A DNA stretch of 64,000 nucleotides from Enterobacterales bacterium (GCA_015655145.1 JAATFO010000077.1:44216-108215); one strand, 5' to 3'; shown: positions 21,061-28,987, numbered from the stretch's first letter. Notes: generated by a model from the sequence alone, not told the origin. Numbers and translations: made by a program.

Positions 21061-21570
21061 ATGAAATTTTGGCCTGTTATTAGTGGCGTTGCCCTTGTCG
21101 TTGCCCTGGCGGGTTGTAGTGCAGAGAAAACAAAAGAGGCGCCAACGCCTGTGCAAGCTGATATCACTCAACCGAGTGTCAGTGGTTCAATTTACATTCG
21201 TCAAAGAATCGCGCTGCCCGCTGAGGCCGTATTGACGGTTACATTGTCGGATGCCACTCGGGCCAATGCGCCCTCGAAAGTGTTATCGCAGCGGGTAGTA
21301 CGTACCGGCGGTAAACAGGCGCCGTTCCATTTCTCGCTGCCTTTCAACCCAACTGATATCCAGCCTGAGGCGCGAATTCTGCTGAGTGCTGCGATCATGA
21401 TTGACGGGCATATGGCATTTATTACCCAGGACGTTCAACCTGTCATCAATGGCGGCAAACGACGTGCTGATTTAGTGCTGGTGCCGGTGCCGTCAGTGGC
21501 ATTACAAACACAGCCTCAGTTGCCGTCGGCAACACCCACCTCTTCAGTGCCGGCATCAAGCCAGTATTGA
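21061..21570 (+). CDS. ybaY: YbaY-family lipoprotein
   Basis: 169 residues from the ATG at 21061 (GGAGA site upstream). Type II signal peptide MKFWPVISGVALVVALAGC with the lipobox Cys at residue 19, so an envelope lipoprotein. The mature part contains the YbaY/YscW-like beta domain (VSGSIYIRQRIALPAEAVLTVTLSDATRANAPSKVLSQ, then PFHFSLPFNPTDIQPEARILLSAAI) and ends in a Pro/Ser/Thr-rich tail. YscW-type domains occur in pilotin-like proteins; the function of YbaY itself is unknown. Confidence 0.92.
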   Translation: MKFWPVISGVALVVALAGCSAEKTKEAPTPVQADITQPSVSGSIYIRQRIALPAEAVLTVTLSDATRANAPSKVLSQRVVRTGGKQAPFHFSLPFNPTDIQPEARILLSAAIMIDGHMAFITQDVQPVINGGKRRADLVLVPVPSVALQTQPQLPSATPTSSVPASSQY

Positions 21571-21574
21571 TGAA

Positions 21575-21596
21575 AAACGCCCGCTTGCGGGCGTTT
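21575..21596. terminator. Shared terminator between convergent ybaY and ybaZ
   Basis: Perfect ten-base stem AAACGCCCGC / GCGGGCGTTT with a two-base TT loop. Symmetry and flanking A/T allow it to act for both convergent genes; it overlaps the ybaZ stop codon by two bases. Confidence 0.8.
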
Positions 21597-21906
21597 ACCA
21601 CTGACAGCGATAACGGGAAAGTGAAACCCGGCCTTCGTCACTGACCTCTATCCCTTCGGCGGCTAATGCATCACGCTGGCGCTTCAGATTATCGCCAGGC
21701 AGCGAGATACTCCCCTTTCGATTGATTACCCGGTGCCAGGGCAGTTTGCTGCCGGCAGGGAGACGCCGCAATACCCCCCCGACTTGCCGCGCCGCGCGTG
21801 GGGAACCTGCCAGTCTGGCAATCTCACCATAGGTTGTCACATGACCATAAGGAATGGCGGCGACAATCTGATAAACACGCTGTTGAAAAGAATCGTCCTC
21901 AAGCAT
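21595..21906 (-). CDS. ybaZ: Alkyltransferase-like protein (ATL) YbaZ
   Basis: 103-residue homologue of the O6-alkylguanine-DNA alkyltransferase DNA-binding domain. The active-site PCHRV of true alkyltransferases is PWHRV here (residues 56-60), so the acceptor cysteine is replaced by tryptophan. ATL proteins do not remove the alkyl group; they bind O6-alkylguanine, flip the base and flag the lesion for nucleotide excision repair. The DNA-binding helix GEIARLAGSPRAARQVGGVLRR is intact. Lies between ybaY and ffs as in E. coli. Confidence 0.95.
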   Translation of the reverse strand: MLEDDSFQQRVYQIVAAIPYGHVTTYGEIARLAGSPRAARQVGGVLRRLPAGSKLPWHRVINRKGSISLPGDNLKRQRDALAAEGIEVSDEGRVSLSRYRCQW

Positions 21907-22141
21907 GGTTCATGTCCTGTAACACAGAATAACGTTGTCATCAGTGGCGGTGGAAGATAAAAACAGCGAACAGTGGTGGTGTCTTCTGCATTTCTTCCTG
22001 ATGCCTGAAATGGCGTTTACCCTGAGATGCGCAATGTGGAGAGCAGATTGTACAAGAAAAACACGGTTCTATTGTACTGGCTTGCAATTGTCGGGGGGTT
22101 CATTGATAATGCCTGCGCTCTATAAGCAGAGCAACGTCAAT

Positions 22142-22255
22142 GGAGGCCCTGTTGGTTCTCCCGCAACGCTAGCTTGTGAACTCGGTCAGGTCCGGAAGGA
22201 AGCAGCCGCAGCAGGTATCGCGTGTGCCGGGATGTGGCTGGCAGGGCCTCCACCA
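22142..22255 (+). ncRNA. ffs: 4.5S RNA of the signal recognition particle
   Basis: The sequence GGTCAGGTCCGGAAGGAAGCA is the universally conserved SRP domain IV tetraloop region, with the asymmetric and symmetric internal loops that bind Ffh. The 5' GGAGGCCCTG and 3' CAGGGCCTCC ends pair to close the long hairpin, giving a product of about 114 nt as in E. coli. The 3' half GTGTGCCGGGATGT-GCTGGCAGGGCC is also nearly identical. Exact mature ends are inferred from the terminal pairing. Confidence 0.97.
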
Positions 22256-22788
22256 TCTCCTCGTTTGCCATTCTGTCATTTCGGTTACACCGTTATACCC
22301 AAAGACAGAGAAATCATGGCGATGTCAATTAGTGCTCAATATGACTTTGCAGGCGAGAGAAAGATATTAGCCATTGTGTAGTCGGTTAATGCATTCCGGA
22401 TATGGCCCGTGCTGTCATTTTTTACTGCCAATCCACAAAGTAAAGGATGTTTATCAGCCTGTGCGCATTTTGCTGTAATATAACATCGTGCAGGGGAATA
22501 ATTTCGGAATGATTGGTTATCTGGGCGTCGTTTTTTTATATCAACAGTGGCAATGATTGTGTAGCAGGTGATTGTTTTTATTGCATAATTAATTATTCGA
22601 CAATAAGTAGTGTTTGTAATATCGCTCAATCCTGTCTGCATATATACACATTCTAAACAATTCGAGTTACAAGGAAGGCGGCAAGAGAAAGAATCCTGAA
22701 GTGATTCGGGTGACTGGGTACAGCCAATGTGCATAAAACTTGAAGTATGCTGAGTATATCAAACTATCTTATGGATTAAAGTTGAGCT
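22256..22788. other. Intergenic stretch, no gene recognised
   Basis: 533 bases, AT-rich compared with the flanks. Long frames exist (such as 22336-22734 on the minus strand), but their translations are rich in Cys, Thr and Ile without pattern and have no plausible ribosome site. Upstream promoter signals for the following small gene must lie here, but no clear -35/-10 pair stands out. Confidence 0.6.
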
Positions 22789-22899
22789 ATGGATAAGCGT
22801 AATAATGATTTGAGGCGCAAGGCCTGGATAGCAATATTCGCCGGTTCGATACTGTTCTGGATGTTGGTTGGACTGGGAATTTATGCATGGATGAACTAA
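22789..22899 (+). CDS. YmiA-like small membrane protein
   Basis: 36 residues: a charged N-terminus (MDKRNNDLRRKAW), then one hydrophobic segment (IAIFAGSILFWMLVGLGIYAWM). The pattern R-K-A-W-x-A-x-F-x-G-S-x-L-F-W matches E. coli YmiA, a small membrane protein of unknown function. The protein should sit in the inner membrane with its N-terminus inside by the positive-inside rule. Its end overlaps the next frame by 13 bases, implying co-translation. Too short for routine gene calling. The family assignment rests on this short motif. Confidence 0.7.
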   Translation: MDKRNNDLRRKAWIAIFAGSILFWMLVGLGIYAWMN

Positions 22900-23360
22900 A
22901 AAGAGTGCCTCAATTGGACGGTTGGGTACTGACAGATAAACAATGGAACTTTATTGCTTCAGTGAAGGATGATGACTTAGCGGATATTAATCTACAGCAA
23001 TGTGGCACAGCCGTAGATGAAAATGCCAGGGCGAGCATGAGAGATGGCTTATACTCGGTTAGTTTCGCCGCTAATCCTCAACATTTGGGGAACAGTATTG
23101 TGAGTATTAAAGCGGGTTCCATTAATGGGGGTAATTTCGGTTATTACTTCCAGGGGAAAATTGCGGATGGAAACATATCACTTTTCGTTAAGAAGTTTAA
23201 CGAAAAGGGGGGGGCACTGGTTGGCGAGAGTGATGGTTTTTATCTGAACCTGCGTCCGGTTAAGAAACATGAAGATCAGTATGAGTTAAATGGTTTGCAG
23301 GAAGGTCAAACGCAACGCACCATCATGGCGATGGCAATTAGGTTGGCTGATTTGGTTTAG
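22887..23360 (+). CDS. GrlR-like domain protein
   Basis: 157 residues from ATG 22887; an internal ATG at 23037 with AGGG upstream would give 107 residues comprising only the recognisable domain. From residue 51, MRDGLYSVSFAANPQHLGNSIVSIKAGSINGGNFGYYFQGKI has the DG-x-Y-x-V-x-F / G-x-I-x-x-x-x-G-x-I-x-G-G-x-x-x-x-Y-x-G pattern of GrlR, a small lipocalin-like beta-barrel that in enteropathogenic E. coli binds and inhibits the type III secretion activator GrlA. No GrlA or type III secretion gene is nearby, so an anti-activator role is inference. The first 50 residues are not recognised. Confidence 0.6.
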   Translation: MDELKRVPQLDGWVLTDKQWNFIASVKDDDLADINLQQCGTAVDENARASMRDGLYSVSFAANPQHLGNSIVSIKAGSINGGNFGYYFQGKIADGNISLFVKKFNEKGGALVGESDGFYLNLRPVKKHEDQYELNGLQEGQTQRTIMAMAIRLADLV

Positions 23361-24272
23361 CTCGCCATAGAAACTGACACACACACAACAAAGGCGCCAT
23401 CGTCAGATGCAGGGTGGCTGCTTTGCTGCATATTGGATTTGGTAATCCGGACGGGACGTTATTCGCCCATGATACAAACCCGGTCGACTATTTTTGCATC
23501 ACAGACTACACAAGGTGTATTGGCTCTCCGGTATTATCGTATTGTGTTTACCTTCGTTTTATCGTTGTCTTTCACGTTGTAAAGGTGTTGATAGTACGGG
23601 TGTTCACTAACATCGTTGTTAGACGTAAGCGCAACGGAATACAGTTTTTTGCTGCAATTCGCCTTAATTAGAATATACCAGGAATGTTAAATACCCTCTG
23701 CCGCTGAAGAAGAAAATGATTAAATCGGTACAAATAAAGCGCGCCATATGTTGATTCCTGCCTGTGGCATAAGGAAATACAGACATGGATTGTGAAGTTT
23801 TTTTAATGTAATTATTGACTGGCAATCGCTAACTTGAATCAGGCTAATCCCTGAAGCTGACGGCTTACCATTAAAACTGCAATAAATTATTCTGAGAATG
23901 TGAATCCTCATCTGTCGCAGCAACAATACTGATATTTCTTATTTCATTTTCGTCAGATGAAATGACAATCATTATTGTCGTTACTGGCATACAGTCAGTA
24001 ACGATCCCTCTATCAGCAGTATCAACCAGTCAGTTATGGCATTATCCGTATCAATGATTTGTTGCGCGGGCTAATGCCGAAAGCAGACAATGCGACCAAT
24101 CCAGGCGATGGTATTTTTATACATAAATGTTAAGGATGTGCTCCTGTCTGATGATGCGTATTATGGGTGTTACTCTGAGCGTTATGTTTAACTATTTGTA
24201 TTATATGATTTTTCACTGAACCAGAAACAGGGTTTATCATTGTTACCTGTTTTATCTCGGATGATATTGTCT
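23361..24272. other. Long gene-poor AT-rich stretch
   Basis: 912 bases with no credible coding region. Frames at 23414-23671 (+) and 23720-23926 (-) have no ribosome site and unconvincing composition. The only structure seen is an inverted repeat, GTTACTG / CAGTAAC, near 23976-24002 with no T run. It may include the long regulatory region or the remains of transferred DNA; nothing firmer is visible. Confidence 0.6.
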
Positions 24273-24491
24273 TTAACGTACATATTTCCACACGGTGAGC
24301 GGCACTTTATCATACAGTTTATTCATCGTTAATTCGGCAAGCCGGTGATCGGCGGCTGAATAAAAGATTACCAGTTCATCGTCAGGAAGCGCGTATTTAT
24401 TTTTTTCAATTACTCGCTCAAGCGTATCGATCGAACGGCAACGTCTTAAGCGCATTAGATAATCAGTTTTTGTTAAGGTTTTATCTGTCAT
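24273..24491 (-). CDS. hha: Hemolysin expression modulator Hha
   Basis: 72-residue nucleoid-associated protein that binds H-NS and strengthens silencing of horizontally acquired genes; it also acts as the toxin-like partner of TomB. The sequence [58 protein letters not shown] is close to the E. coli protein over its whole length. It follows tomB by 29 bases on the same strand. In E. coli the pair lies next to acrB; here it lies on the far side of the zinc island. Confidence 0.96.
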   Translation of the reverse strand: MTDKTLTKTDYLMRLRRCRSIDTLERVIEKNKYALPDDELVIFYSAADHRLAELTMNKLYDKVPLTVWKYVR

Positions 24492-24520
24492 TGTTAAGCC
24501 ATATTAAAGATAGTGGGTTG

Positions 24521-24901
24521 CTAAAATGAATGACTCGGCTGCGCTGGCAGTTGCGTACACTCTTCGGTGAAAATATTAAACAATCGCGTTGCTGATCTTT
24601 GCCAGCGTTGCAGGTCCTGAGTATTAACACCGTAGTTACTGAACAGCATGAAGGTATCATCAAGATACTCATCAATTTTGCCAATTAAATCACCATCCTC
24701 AGCGTGTTTAATTTTGTAGTTCATGGTAAAAGAGGCGATATGCTCAATCAATTCGTTCAACTGCAAATTGATGGCAGATGTCGGGTCATTTACCCAACCG
24801 CGATGACTATCACTCAACGTGGTCATACTCTCGTCGTACAGGTTCTCACACAAATATTTCAATTGGGCAATATCATGCCTTTTTGGTGAGTATTCGTCCA
24901 T
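24521..24901 (-). CDS. tomB: Hha toxicity modulator TomB
   Basis: 126 residues from the ATG at 24901 (MDEYSPKRHDIAQLKYLCENLYDESM), which has a strong GGAGGGG site nine bases upstream; an in-frame start at 24928 would bury it. TomB counteracts Hha, with oxygen-dependent cysteine oxidation of Hha proposed, and affects biofilm formation. The conserved segment SHRGWVNDPTSAINLQLNELIEHIASF and the family length are present. Forms an operon with hha. Confidence 0.95.
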   Translation of the reverse strand: MDEYSPKRHDIAQLKYLCENLYDESMTTLSDSHRGWVNDPTSAINLQLNELIEHIASFTMNYKIKHAEDGDLIGKIDEYLDDTFMLFSNYGVNTQDLQRWQRSATRLFNIFTEECTQLPAQPSHSF

Positions 24902-25811
24902 CTTTTTCCCCTCCGTAGCATGCAACATAGCCGACGTGCGGCATAGCGAAAAGGTTGTGTGGTGGTCTGGAAGCGGTTATTAAAATTTATTTCGTTGAAC
25001 GTACTCAGTAAATATAGACCAGGTTAATTCAATTGCATGAGATAATTACTAAAAATTACAATTTATCCGTTATGGACAAGTCCATTGCTGTGGGGAAAGG
25101 GGAGAACAAGCCTTAATTCAGCCAGCCCACTGCGCCTGTTGAGTTTTCTGATATCAACACAGAGTAAAAACATTCTGTGCCAGGAAAGAGGATTGATGTT
25201 ATATACCCACTTTCTTCCTTGTTGCCGATGTATTAGTCGTATTTATTTACCGGCGTCATTAACTGTGCTGCGCATCAGTGTTTACGGAATTGCCGTCTGC
25301 TGCCAGCCTAAATATTCATTACCATGAGAGTTGCGGCGTTGCTCGTCGCTTCCACTGGCAGCCTTTTAAACCGTGGGACGATTTCCTGGAAAAATGTTAG
25401 ATCTCAGCGTTAATTAATCACATTTTGTACCGGCAACTGTCAACCCCGGATTAATGTCATTACTGATATTAGGAATAATCCGTTCAATAATTAACCCGGG
25501 GCTCAATGACATTACCGCGTATATTGCAAAACTTACCCCGGAATAGTCTTGCTAACCATGCTAAATTTATTAATTAATATTAACTATTATATTATGTTTT
25601 TTAGCAGTAAATAATATTATTTTTTACTTTTTTGTTTATTGTTATGATTTGTATGGTTTTTATTTTTTTGATGAGTAAAGGAGAGACTAATGGAAAGGTG
25701 ATTGCAGCAATAAATCTAATCAATTTGATAGGGGAGGAGTATGACGTGTTTTTTCATAAATAGATACATTTTTATTTGCAATTGTTCTAAAAATAACAGT
25801 GCACTTTATGT
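24902..25811. other. Gene-poor AT-rich region upstream of the zinc island
   Basis: About 910 bases between divergent tomB and the zinc operon. The tomB promoter must lie at its left end. No credible gene: the frame 25085-25327 (+) has no ribosome site. An imperfect direct repeat of about 22 bases occurs at 25442-25463 and 25493-25515 (both AACCC..GG..TCAATG-like..CATTAC). The last 250 bases are extremely A/T-rich. Confidence 0.55.
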
Positions 25812-25825
25812 TATGTTATAACATA
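25812..25825. promoter_or_regulatory. Zur box upstream of the metal ABC operon
   Basis: Perfect 14-base palindrome TATGTTATAACATA, the core of the enterobacterial Zur operator, 24 bases before the first small gene of the operon. The identical 14 bases occur before rpmE2 at 28866-28879. Indicates zinc-dependent repression. Confidence 0.82.
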
Positions 25826-25848
25826 TTTTGCTGATTGTGATGGTAGTC

Positions 25849-25971
25849 ATGTCTTTCTTTACACCGCCCACCGCGACTTTTTTTACCCTTTCTGCCGTGG
25901 CTCGTCTGACCTGCAGTCTGCTGCTGGTTGCACTCATTGGAATACTGGTCTGGTGGACTGCATCATCATGA
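25849..25971 (+). CDS. Unrecognised 40-residue membrane peptide heading the metal ABC operon
   Basis: Translation MSFFTPPTATFFTLSAVARL followed by TCSLLLVALIGILVWWTASS: one hydrophobic segment (about 20-37) with Arg19 before it, suggesting a single-pass inner-membrane peptide. An in-frame ATG at 25840 would add three residues. It lies between the Zur box and the ATPase gene, and its TGA shares the four bases ATGA (25968-25971) with the ATPase start, the typical sign of translational coupling. I recognise no family. It could be a transporter accessory subunit or a leader peptide that sets ATPase translation; no strong ribosome site is visible. Confidence 0.55.
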   Translation: MSFFTPPTATFFTLSAVARLTCSLLLVALIGILVWWTASS

Positions 25972-26591
25972 TACAAATGCAGCAACTCCAGGCGGGGTAT
26001 CGGCATAAAGCTGTCACGCCGCTATTGCAGGGGGACATTTCTCAGGGCGCCATGCTGGCGTTGGTGGGCGCCAATGGTAGTGGCAAATCCACATTGCTGA
26101 AAACGCTCGCTGGTTTATTACCGCCAGTCGCCGGGCGCTACACGCTTTCCGTACCACATTCACAGGTGGGCTGGTTGCCGCAACAATCGGAAATCGAAAC
26201 GCAATTTCCGATCACTGTTTTTGATTTGGTCGCTATGGGTTGTTGGCAACGAAGTGGCTGGTTTGGTGGCATTGGACGGGCATTACGTCAGGAAATCCTG
26301 AGTTGCCTCGATAAAGTCAACATGATGGCGTTTGTTAATGCTCAACCTGGTGAACTTTCCGGTGGCCAGCTACAGCGTGTTTTGTTTGCCCGATTGTTAA
26401 TGCAGCGCGCCCCGTTATTACTACTGGATGAGCCATTCACGGGTATCGACAGCCAAACAGTTGAACTATTGCTGGCTTTGCTGCAGGAGCAACATCAGTT
26501 GGGACGCACCATGGTGGTGGTATTGCATGATCAGGCGATAGTAGAACGCTGGTTTCCCGAGGTGCTGTGCTTACATGCCTCACAGGCATAA
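25968..26591 (+). CDS. Metal (probably zinc) ABC transporter ATP-binding protein
   Basis: 207 residues from ATG 25968 (MIQMQQLQAGYRHKAVTPLL). Complete ABC ATPase: Walker A GANGSGKST near residue 37, Q-loop LPQQSEIETQFP, signature LSGGQLQRVLFARLL, Walker B LLLLDEPFTGID and H-loop VVLHDQ. The family (ZnuC/MntB-like cluster 9 ABC systems) energises uptake of zinc or manganese. No distinct ribosome site precedes the ATG, which fits coupling to the preceding small frame. It lacks the C-terminal extension of canonical ZnuC. Zur box upstream argues for zinc. Confidence 0.92.
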   Translation: MIQMQQLQAGYRHKAVTPLLQGDISQGAMLALVGANGSGKSTLLKTLAGLLPPVAGRYTLSVPHSQVGWLPQQSEIETQFPITVFDLVAMGCWQRSGWFGGIGRALRQEILSCLDKVNMMAFVNAQPGELSGGQLQRVLFARLLMQRAPLLLLDEPFTGIDSQTVELLLALLQEQHQLGRTMVVVLHDQAIVERWFPEVLCLHASQA

Positions 26592-26653
26592 TGGATTCCG
26601 CCCAAACCCCATTTGTCGCTACTGTCATCTGCAACACAACGGACCGGCGCATT

Positions 26654-27496
26654 ATGATGTTAATTGTTCAGCCGTTTATTGAATTTAGTTTTATGCGCCG
26701 GGCACTGGTGGCATGCATTGCCATTTCAGTTAGTGCGACCCCATTGGGCGTTTTTTTGTTACTGCGTCGCATGAGTCTGGTGGGCGATGCGCTTTCACAT
26801 GCCGTATTGCCCGGCGCGGCTATTGGGTATTTGCTCTCGGGATTATCCCTGGTGGCGATGGGGATCGGCGGATTTATTGCCGGCCTGGCGGTGGCGTTAT
26901 TGTCAGGAGCCGTGAGTCGCTTTACCCCGCTACGTGAAGATGCCAGCTTTGCCTGTTTTTATCTTGGTTCGCTGGCATTGGGGGTCACACTGGTGTCATT
27001 GCGCGGGTCCAGTGTTGATCTGCTGCACGTCTTGTTTGGTTCCTTACTGGCGGTTGATGCTACTGCTATTGTGTTAGTCGGTGCTATTTCAGCCGTCACT
27101 GTCATGGTGTTAGCCATGATTTATCGTCCACTGGTGATGGATGCTTTTGACCCTTCTTTCTTACGTGCGCAAAGCCGCTGGAGTGCGCCGTTGGTCCATG
27201 CCCTTTTCCTTATCCTGGTGGTGCTGAATCTGGTTTCCGGATTTCAGGTATTAGGCACGTTAATGTCTGTGGGATTGATGATGCTGCCAGCTGCCAGCGC
27301 ACGATTCTGGAGTTGTCGCCTTTTTGGCATGTTACTGGCCGCGATGTTGATGGCGGTACTGGCCAGTTTCATCGGACTGTTCTCTTCCTTTTATCTTTCT
27401 CTGCCTGCCGGGCCAGCTGTGGTTCTTTCGGCGGCAATACTTTTCTTCATTTCAGTGTTAGTGGGGCCATGCGGCGGACTTTGTCGTCGTGATTAA
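26654..27496 (+). CDS. Metal (probably zinc) ABC transporter permease
   Basis: 280 residues from ATG 26654 (MMLIVQPFIEFSFMRRALVAC). ABC-3 family permease with about eight membrane segments; the family signature MSLVGDALSHAVLPGAAIGYLLSG (residues about 37-60) is plain. The extended frame upstream of 26654 would overlap the ATPase gene end and add non-membrane sequence, so it is rejected. Spaced 62 bases from the ATPase and 26 bases from the binding protein gene. Works as a homodimer with the other two products. Confidence 0.93.
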   Translation: MMLIVQPFIEFSFMRRALVACIAISVSATPLGVFLLLRRMSLVGDALSHAVLPGAAIGYLLSGLSLVAMGIGGFIAGLAVALLSGAVSRFTPLREDASFACFYLGSLALGVTLVSLRGSSVDLLHVLFGSLLAVDATAIVLVGAISAVTVMVLAMIYRPLVMDAFDPSFLRAQSRWSAPLVHALFLILVVLNLVSGFQVLGTLMSVGLMMLPAASARFWSCRLFGMLLAAMLMAVLASFIGLFSSFYLSLPAGPAVVLSAAILFFISVLVGPCGGLCRRD

Positions 27497-27522
27497 TTTT
27501 GTCTGTAGGTATAGGAGTCAAC

Positions 27523-28401
27523 ATGAAAAAGTTATCGGTTGCGCTGGCTGTGGCCGCGTTGTTTGCCAGTCCGCTGGCGTTGGCAAAGACGGTTGAAGCG
27601 GTTGCCAGTTTTACCGTACTGGCTGATATTGTGAAAGAAGTGGGCGGAGATCATGTCCAGGTTAAAAGTCTGGTGGGTCCGAATGGCGACCCTCATACCT
27701 TTGAACCAACACCGCAAGACAGCCAGTCACTGGCGAAAGCCGATGTGGTGTTTGTCAGCGGTTTGGGTATGGAAGGATGGATGGATCGTTTAATCAGTGC
27801 ATCGGGCTATAAAGGAAAAGTGATCGTCTCCTCTACTGGTGTCAGTACGCACCAGATGGAAGAAGACGGTGCCACGGTGACCGATCCGCATGCCTGGAAT
27901 AGCATTTATAACGGTACGATTTACGCTACCAATGTGATGAATGCGTTGATTGCGGCGGACCCGGAAGATGCAGCATATTTTCGTCAACAGGGTAGTGCTT
28001 ATATCAGCCAGCTTAATAAGCTTGATCAATGGGCACAAAAAACCTTTGCCGCCATTCCGCAACAAAAACGCAAAGTGCTGACCAGTCATGATGCTTTTGG
28101 CTACTTTGGGCAACGTTATGGAGTGAAATTCCTTGCGCCAGTAGGATTGTCGACGGAAGCGGAAGCCAGCGCCAGCGATGTGGCAGCATTGATTAAGCAA
28201 ATTAAAGCAGAAAAGATTCACACTTATTTTATCGAGAACCAAACCGACCCTCGTCTGGTGAAACAAATTGCCACTGAAACGGGCGCGAAGTCTGGCGGGG
28301 AACTCTATCCGGAAGCGTTATCAGAGAAGGATGGACCGGCAGCAACTTATGTCGCGGCCTTCAAACATAACGTAGAGGCAATATCACAGAGCATGAAGTA
28401 A
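27523..28401 (+). CDS. Metal-binding ABC periplasmic protein (ZnuA/cluster A-I)
   Basis: 292 residues from ATG 27523 (AGGAG site). Signal peptide MKKLSVALAVAALFASPLALA. Cluster A-I metal-binding fold with likely ligands His in GDPHTFEPTP, His in TDPHAWNS, His/Asp in LTSHDAFGYF and Glu/Asp in the C-terminal IENQTDPRLV. Canonical ZnuA has a long His/Asp-rich loop; none is present, so this is the shorter PsaA/ZnuA-like type that in other bacteria may bind manganese or zinc. The Zur boxes and the convergent rpmE2-rpmJ2 genes favour zinc. Last gene of the operon. Confidence 0.9.
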   Translation: MKKLSVALAVAALFASPLALAKTVEAVASFTVLADIVKEVGGDHVQVKSLVGPNGDPHTFEPTPQDSQSLAKADVVFVSGLGMEGWMDRLISASGYKGKVIVSSTGVSTHQMEEDGATVTDPHAWNSIYNGTIYATNVMNALIAADPEDAAYFRQQGSAYISQLNKLDQWAQKTFAAIPQQKRKVLTSHDAFGYFGQRYGVKFLAPVGLSTEAEASASDVAALIKQIKAEKIHTYFIENQTDPRLVKQIATETGAKSGGELYPEALSEKDGPAATYVAAFKHNVEAISQSMK

Positions 28402-28402
28402 G

Positions 28403-28428
28403 AAAAAAGGGCCGATTTTATTCGGCCC
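28403..28428 (-). terminator. Rho-independent terminator of rpmE2-rpmJ2
   Basis: GGGCCGA / TCGGCCC stem with a six-base loop. Read on the minus strand it is followed by six T residues, so it ends the rpmE2-rpmJ2 transcript directly against the stop codon of the convergent binding-protein gene. Confidence 0.85.
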
Positions 28429-28442
28429 AATTAATCGCGACA

Positions 28443-28583
28443 CTATCGTTTTTTCTTTCTTCCCTGTACTGCTTTGAAACGTGGGTTAGATTTACAAATA
28501 ACGTAAACACGCCCATGTCGACGTACGATTTTACAATCTTTATGACGCGTTTTGGCTGAACGCAATGAACTCAATACTTGCAT
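28443..28583 (-). CDS. rpmJ2: Zinc-independent ribosomal protein L36 paralogue (L36 type B)
   Basis: 46 residues ([20 protein letters not shown].., ending QGRKKKR), homologous to E. coli YkgO. Normal L36 holds zinc through three Cys and one His; here the first Cys of the CxxC pair is absent and the histidine position is Phe in NPRFK, so it is the C-minus form that replaces the zinc-binding protein when zinc is scarce. It starts 9 bases after the rpmE2 stop and shares its Zur-controlled promoter. Short enough to be missed by gene callers. Confidence 0.95.
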   Translation of the reverse strand: MQVLSSLRSAKTRHKDCKIVRRHGRVYVICKSNPRFKAVQGRKKKR

Positions 28584-28592
28584 AATGACGCC

Positions 28593-28850
28593 TTATTTTG
28601 TTTTGCTGAGGAAACGGCCAAAACGCTGATTGAAGCGCGCTGCACTGCCTTCTTTTGCGAAGTCTTTCTGTTTGCCGGTGTAGTAAGGATGTGATTCAGA
28701 GGATACATCCAGCGTAACGTAAGGCCAGACAGCCCCTTCAAATTCAATGGTACGATCAGTTTTAATGGTTGACCCAATTTTGAAGTAATGGTCAGCGCTG
28801 GTGTCATGGAAAAGCACCTGCCGATAATTGGGATGGATATCAGGTTTCAT
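28593..28850 (-). CDS. rpmE2: Zinc-independent ribosomal protein L31 paralogue (L31 type B)
   Basis: 85 residues from the ATG at 28850 ([31 protein letters not shown]), preceded by GGAG. E. coli YkgM is 87 residues. The Cys ligands of zinc-type L31 are absent (the protein contains no CxxC), as expected of the type B form that is derepressed by Zur under zinc limitation and frees zinc by displacing L31. First gene of rpmE2-rpmJ2. Confidence 0.96.
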   Translation of the reverse strand: MKPDIHPNYRQVLFHDTSADHYFKIGSTIKTDRTIEFEGAVWPYVTLDVSSESHPYYTGKQKDFAKEGSAARFNQRFGRFLSKTK

Positions 28851-28865
28851 TACAGCTCCACATAA

Positions 28866-28879
28866 TATGTTATAACATA
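28866..28879. promoter_or_regulatory. Zur box upstream of rpmE2-rpmJ2
   Basis: Palindrome TATGTTATAACATA, identical over all 14 bases to the one before the ABC operon, 15 bases before the rpmE2 start. Confidence 0.85.
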
Positions 28880-28965
28880 CCAAATATTATGCGACGGTTG
28901 CCTGGTGATTGCAACCCCAGAAGCGGGAAGCATTAGTTACTTTTCCCGATAAGAGAACAAAAAAA

Positions 28966-28987
28966 AGAGGCCGTAAAAACGGCCACT
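28966..28987. repeat. Left copy of the terminator palindrome flanking the IS
   Basis: AGAGGCCGTAAAAACGGCC plus ACT: a hairpin that, read on the minus strand, runs into a long T tract (28958-28965 in complement). This is the half of the acrB terminator that kept the T tract. It nearly equals the copy at 30556-30576, differing by one A in the loop and by the final bases. Confidence 0.8.

Noticed and set aside
22336..22734. 132-residue minus-strand frame after ffs
   Set aside because: No ribosome site, irregular Cys/Thr-rich translation and no recognisable domain.
23414..23671. 85-residue plus-strand frame in the gene-poor region
   Set aside because: No ribosome site and no pattern of a folded or membrane protein beyond chance Val/Phe richness.
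24149..24220. Short hydrophobic peptide frame beginning ATGATGCGTATT
   Set aside because: Only about 22 residues with no nearby ribosome site or context; cannot be supported.
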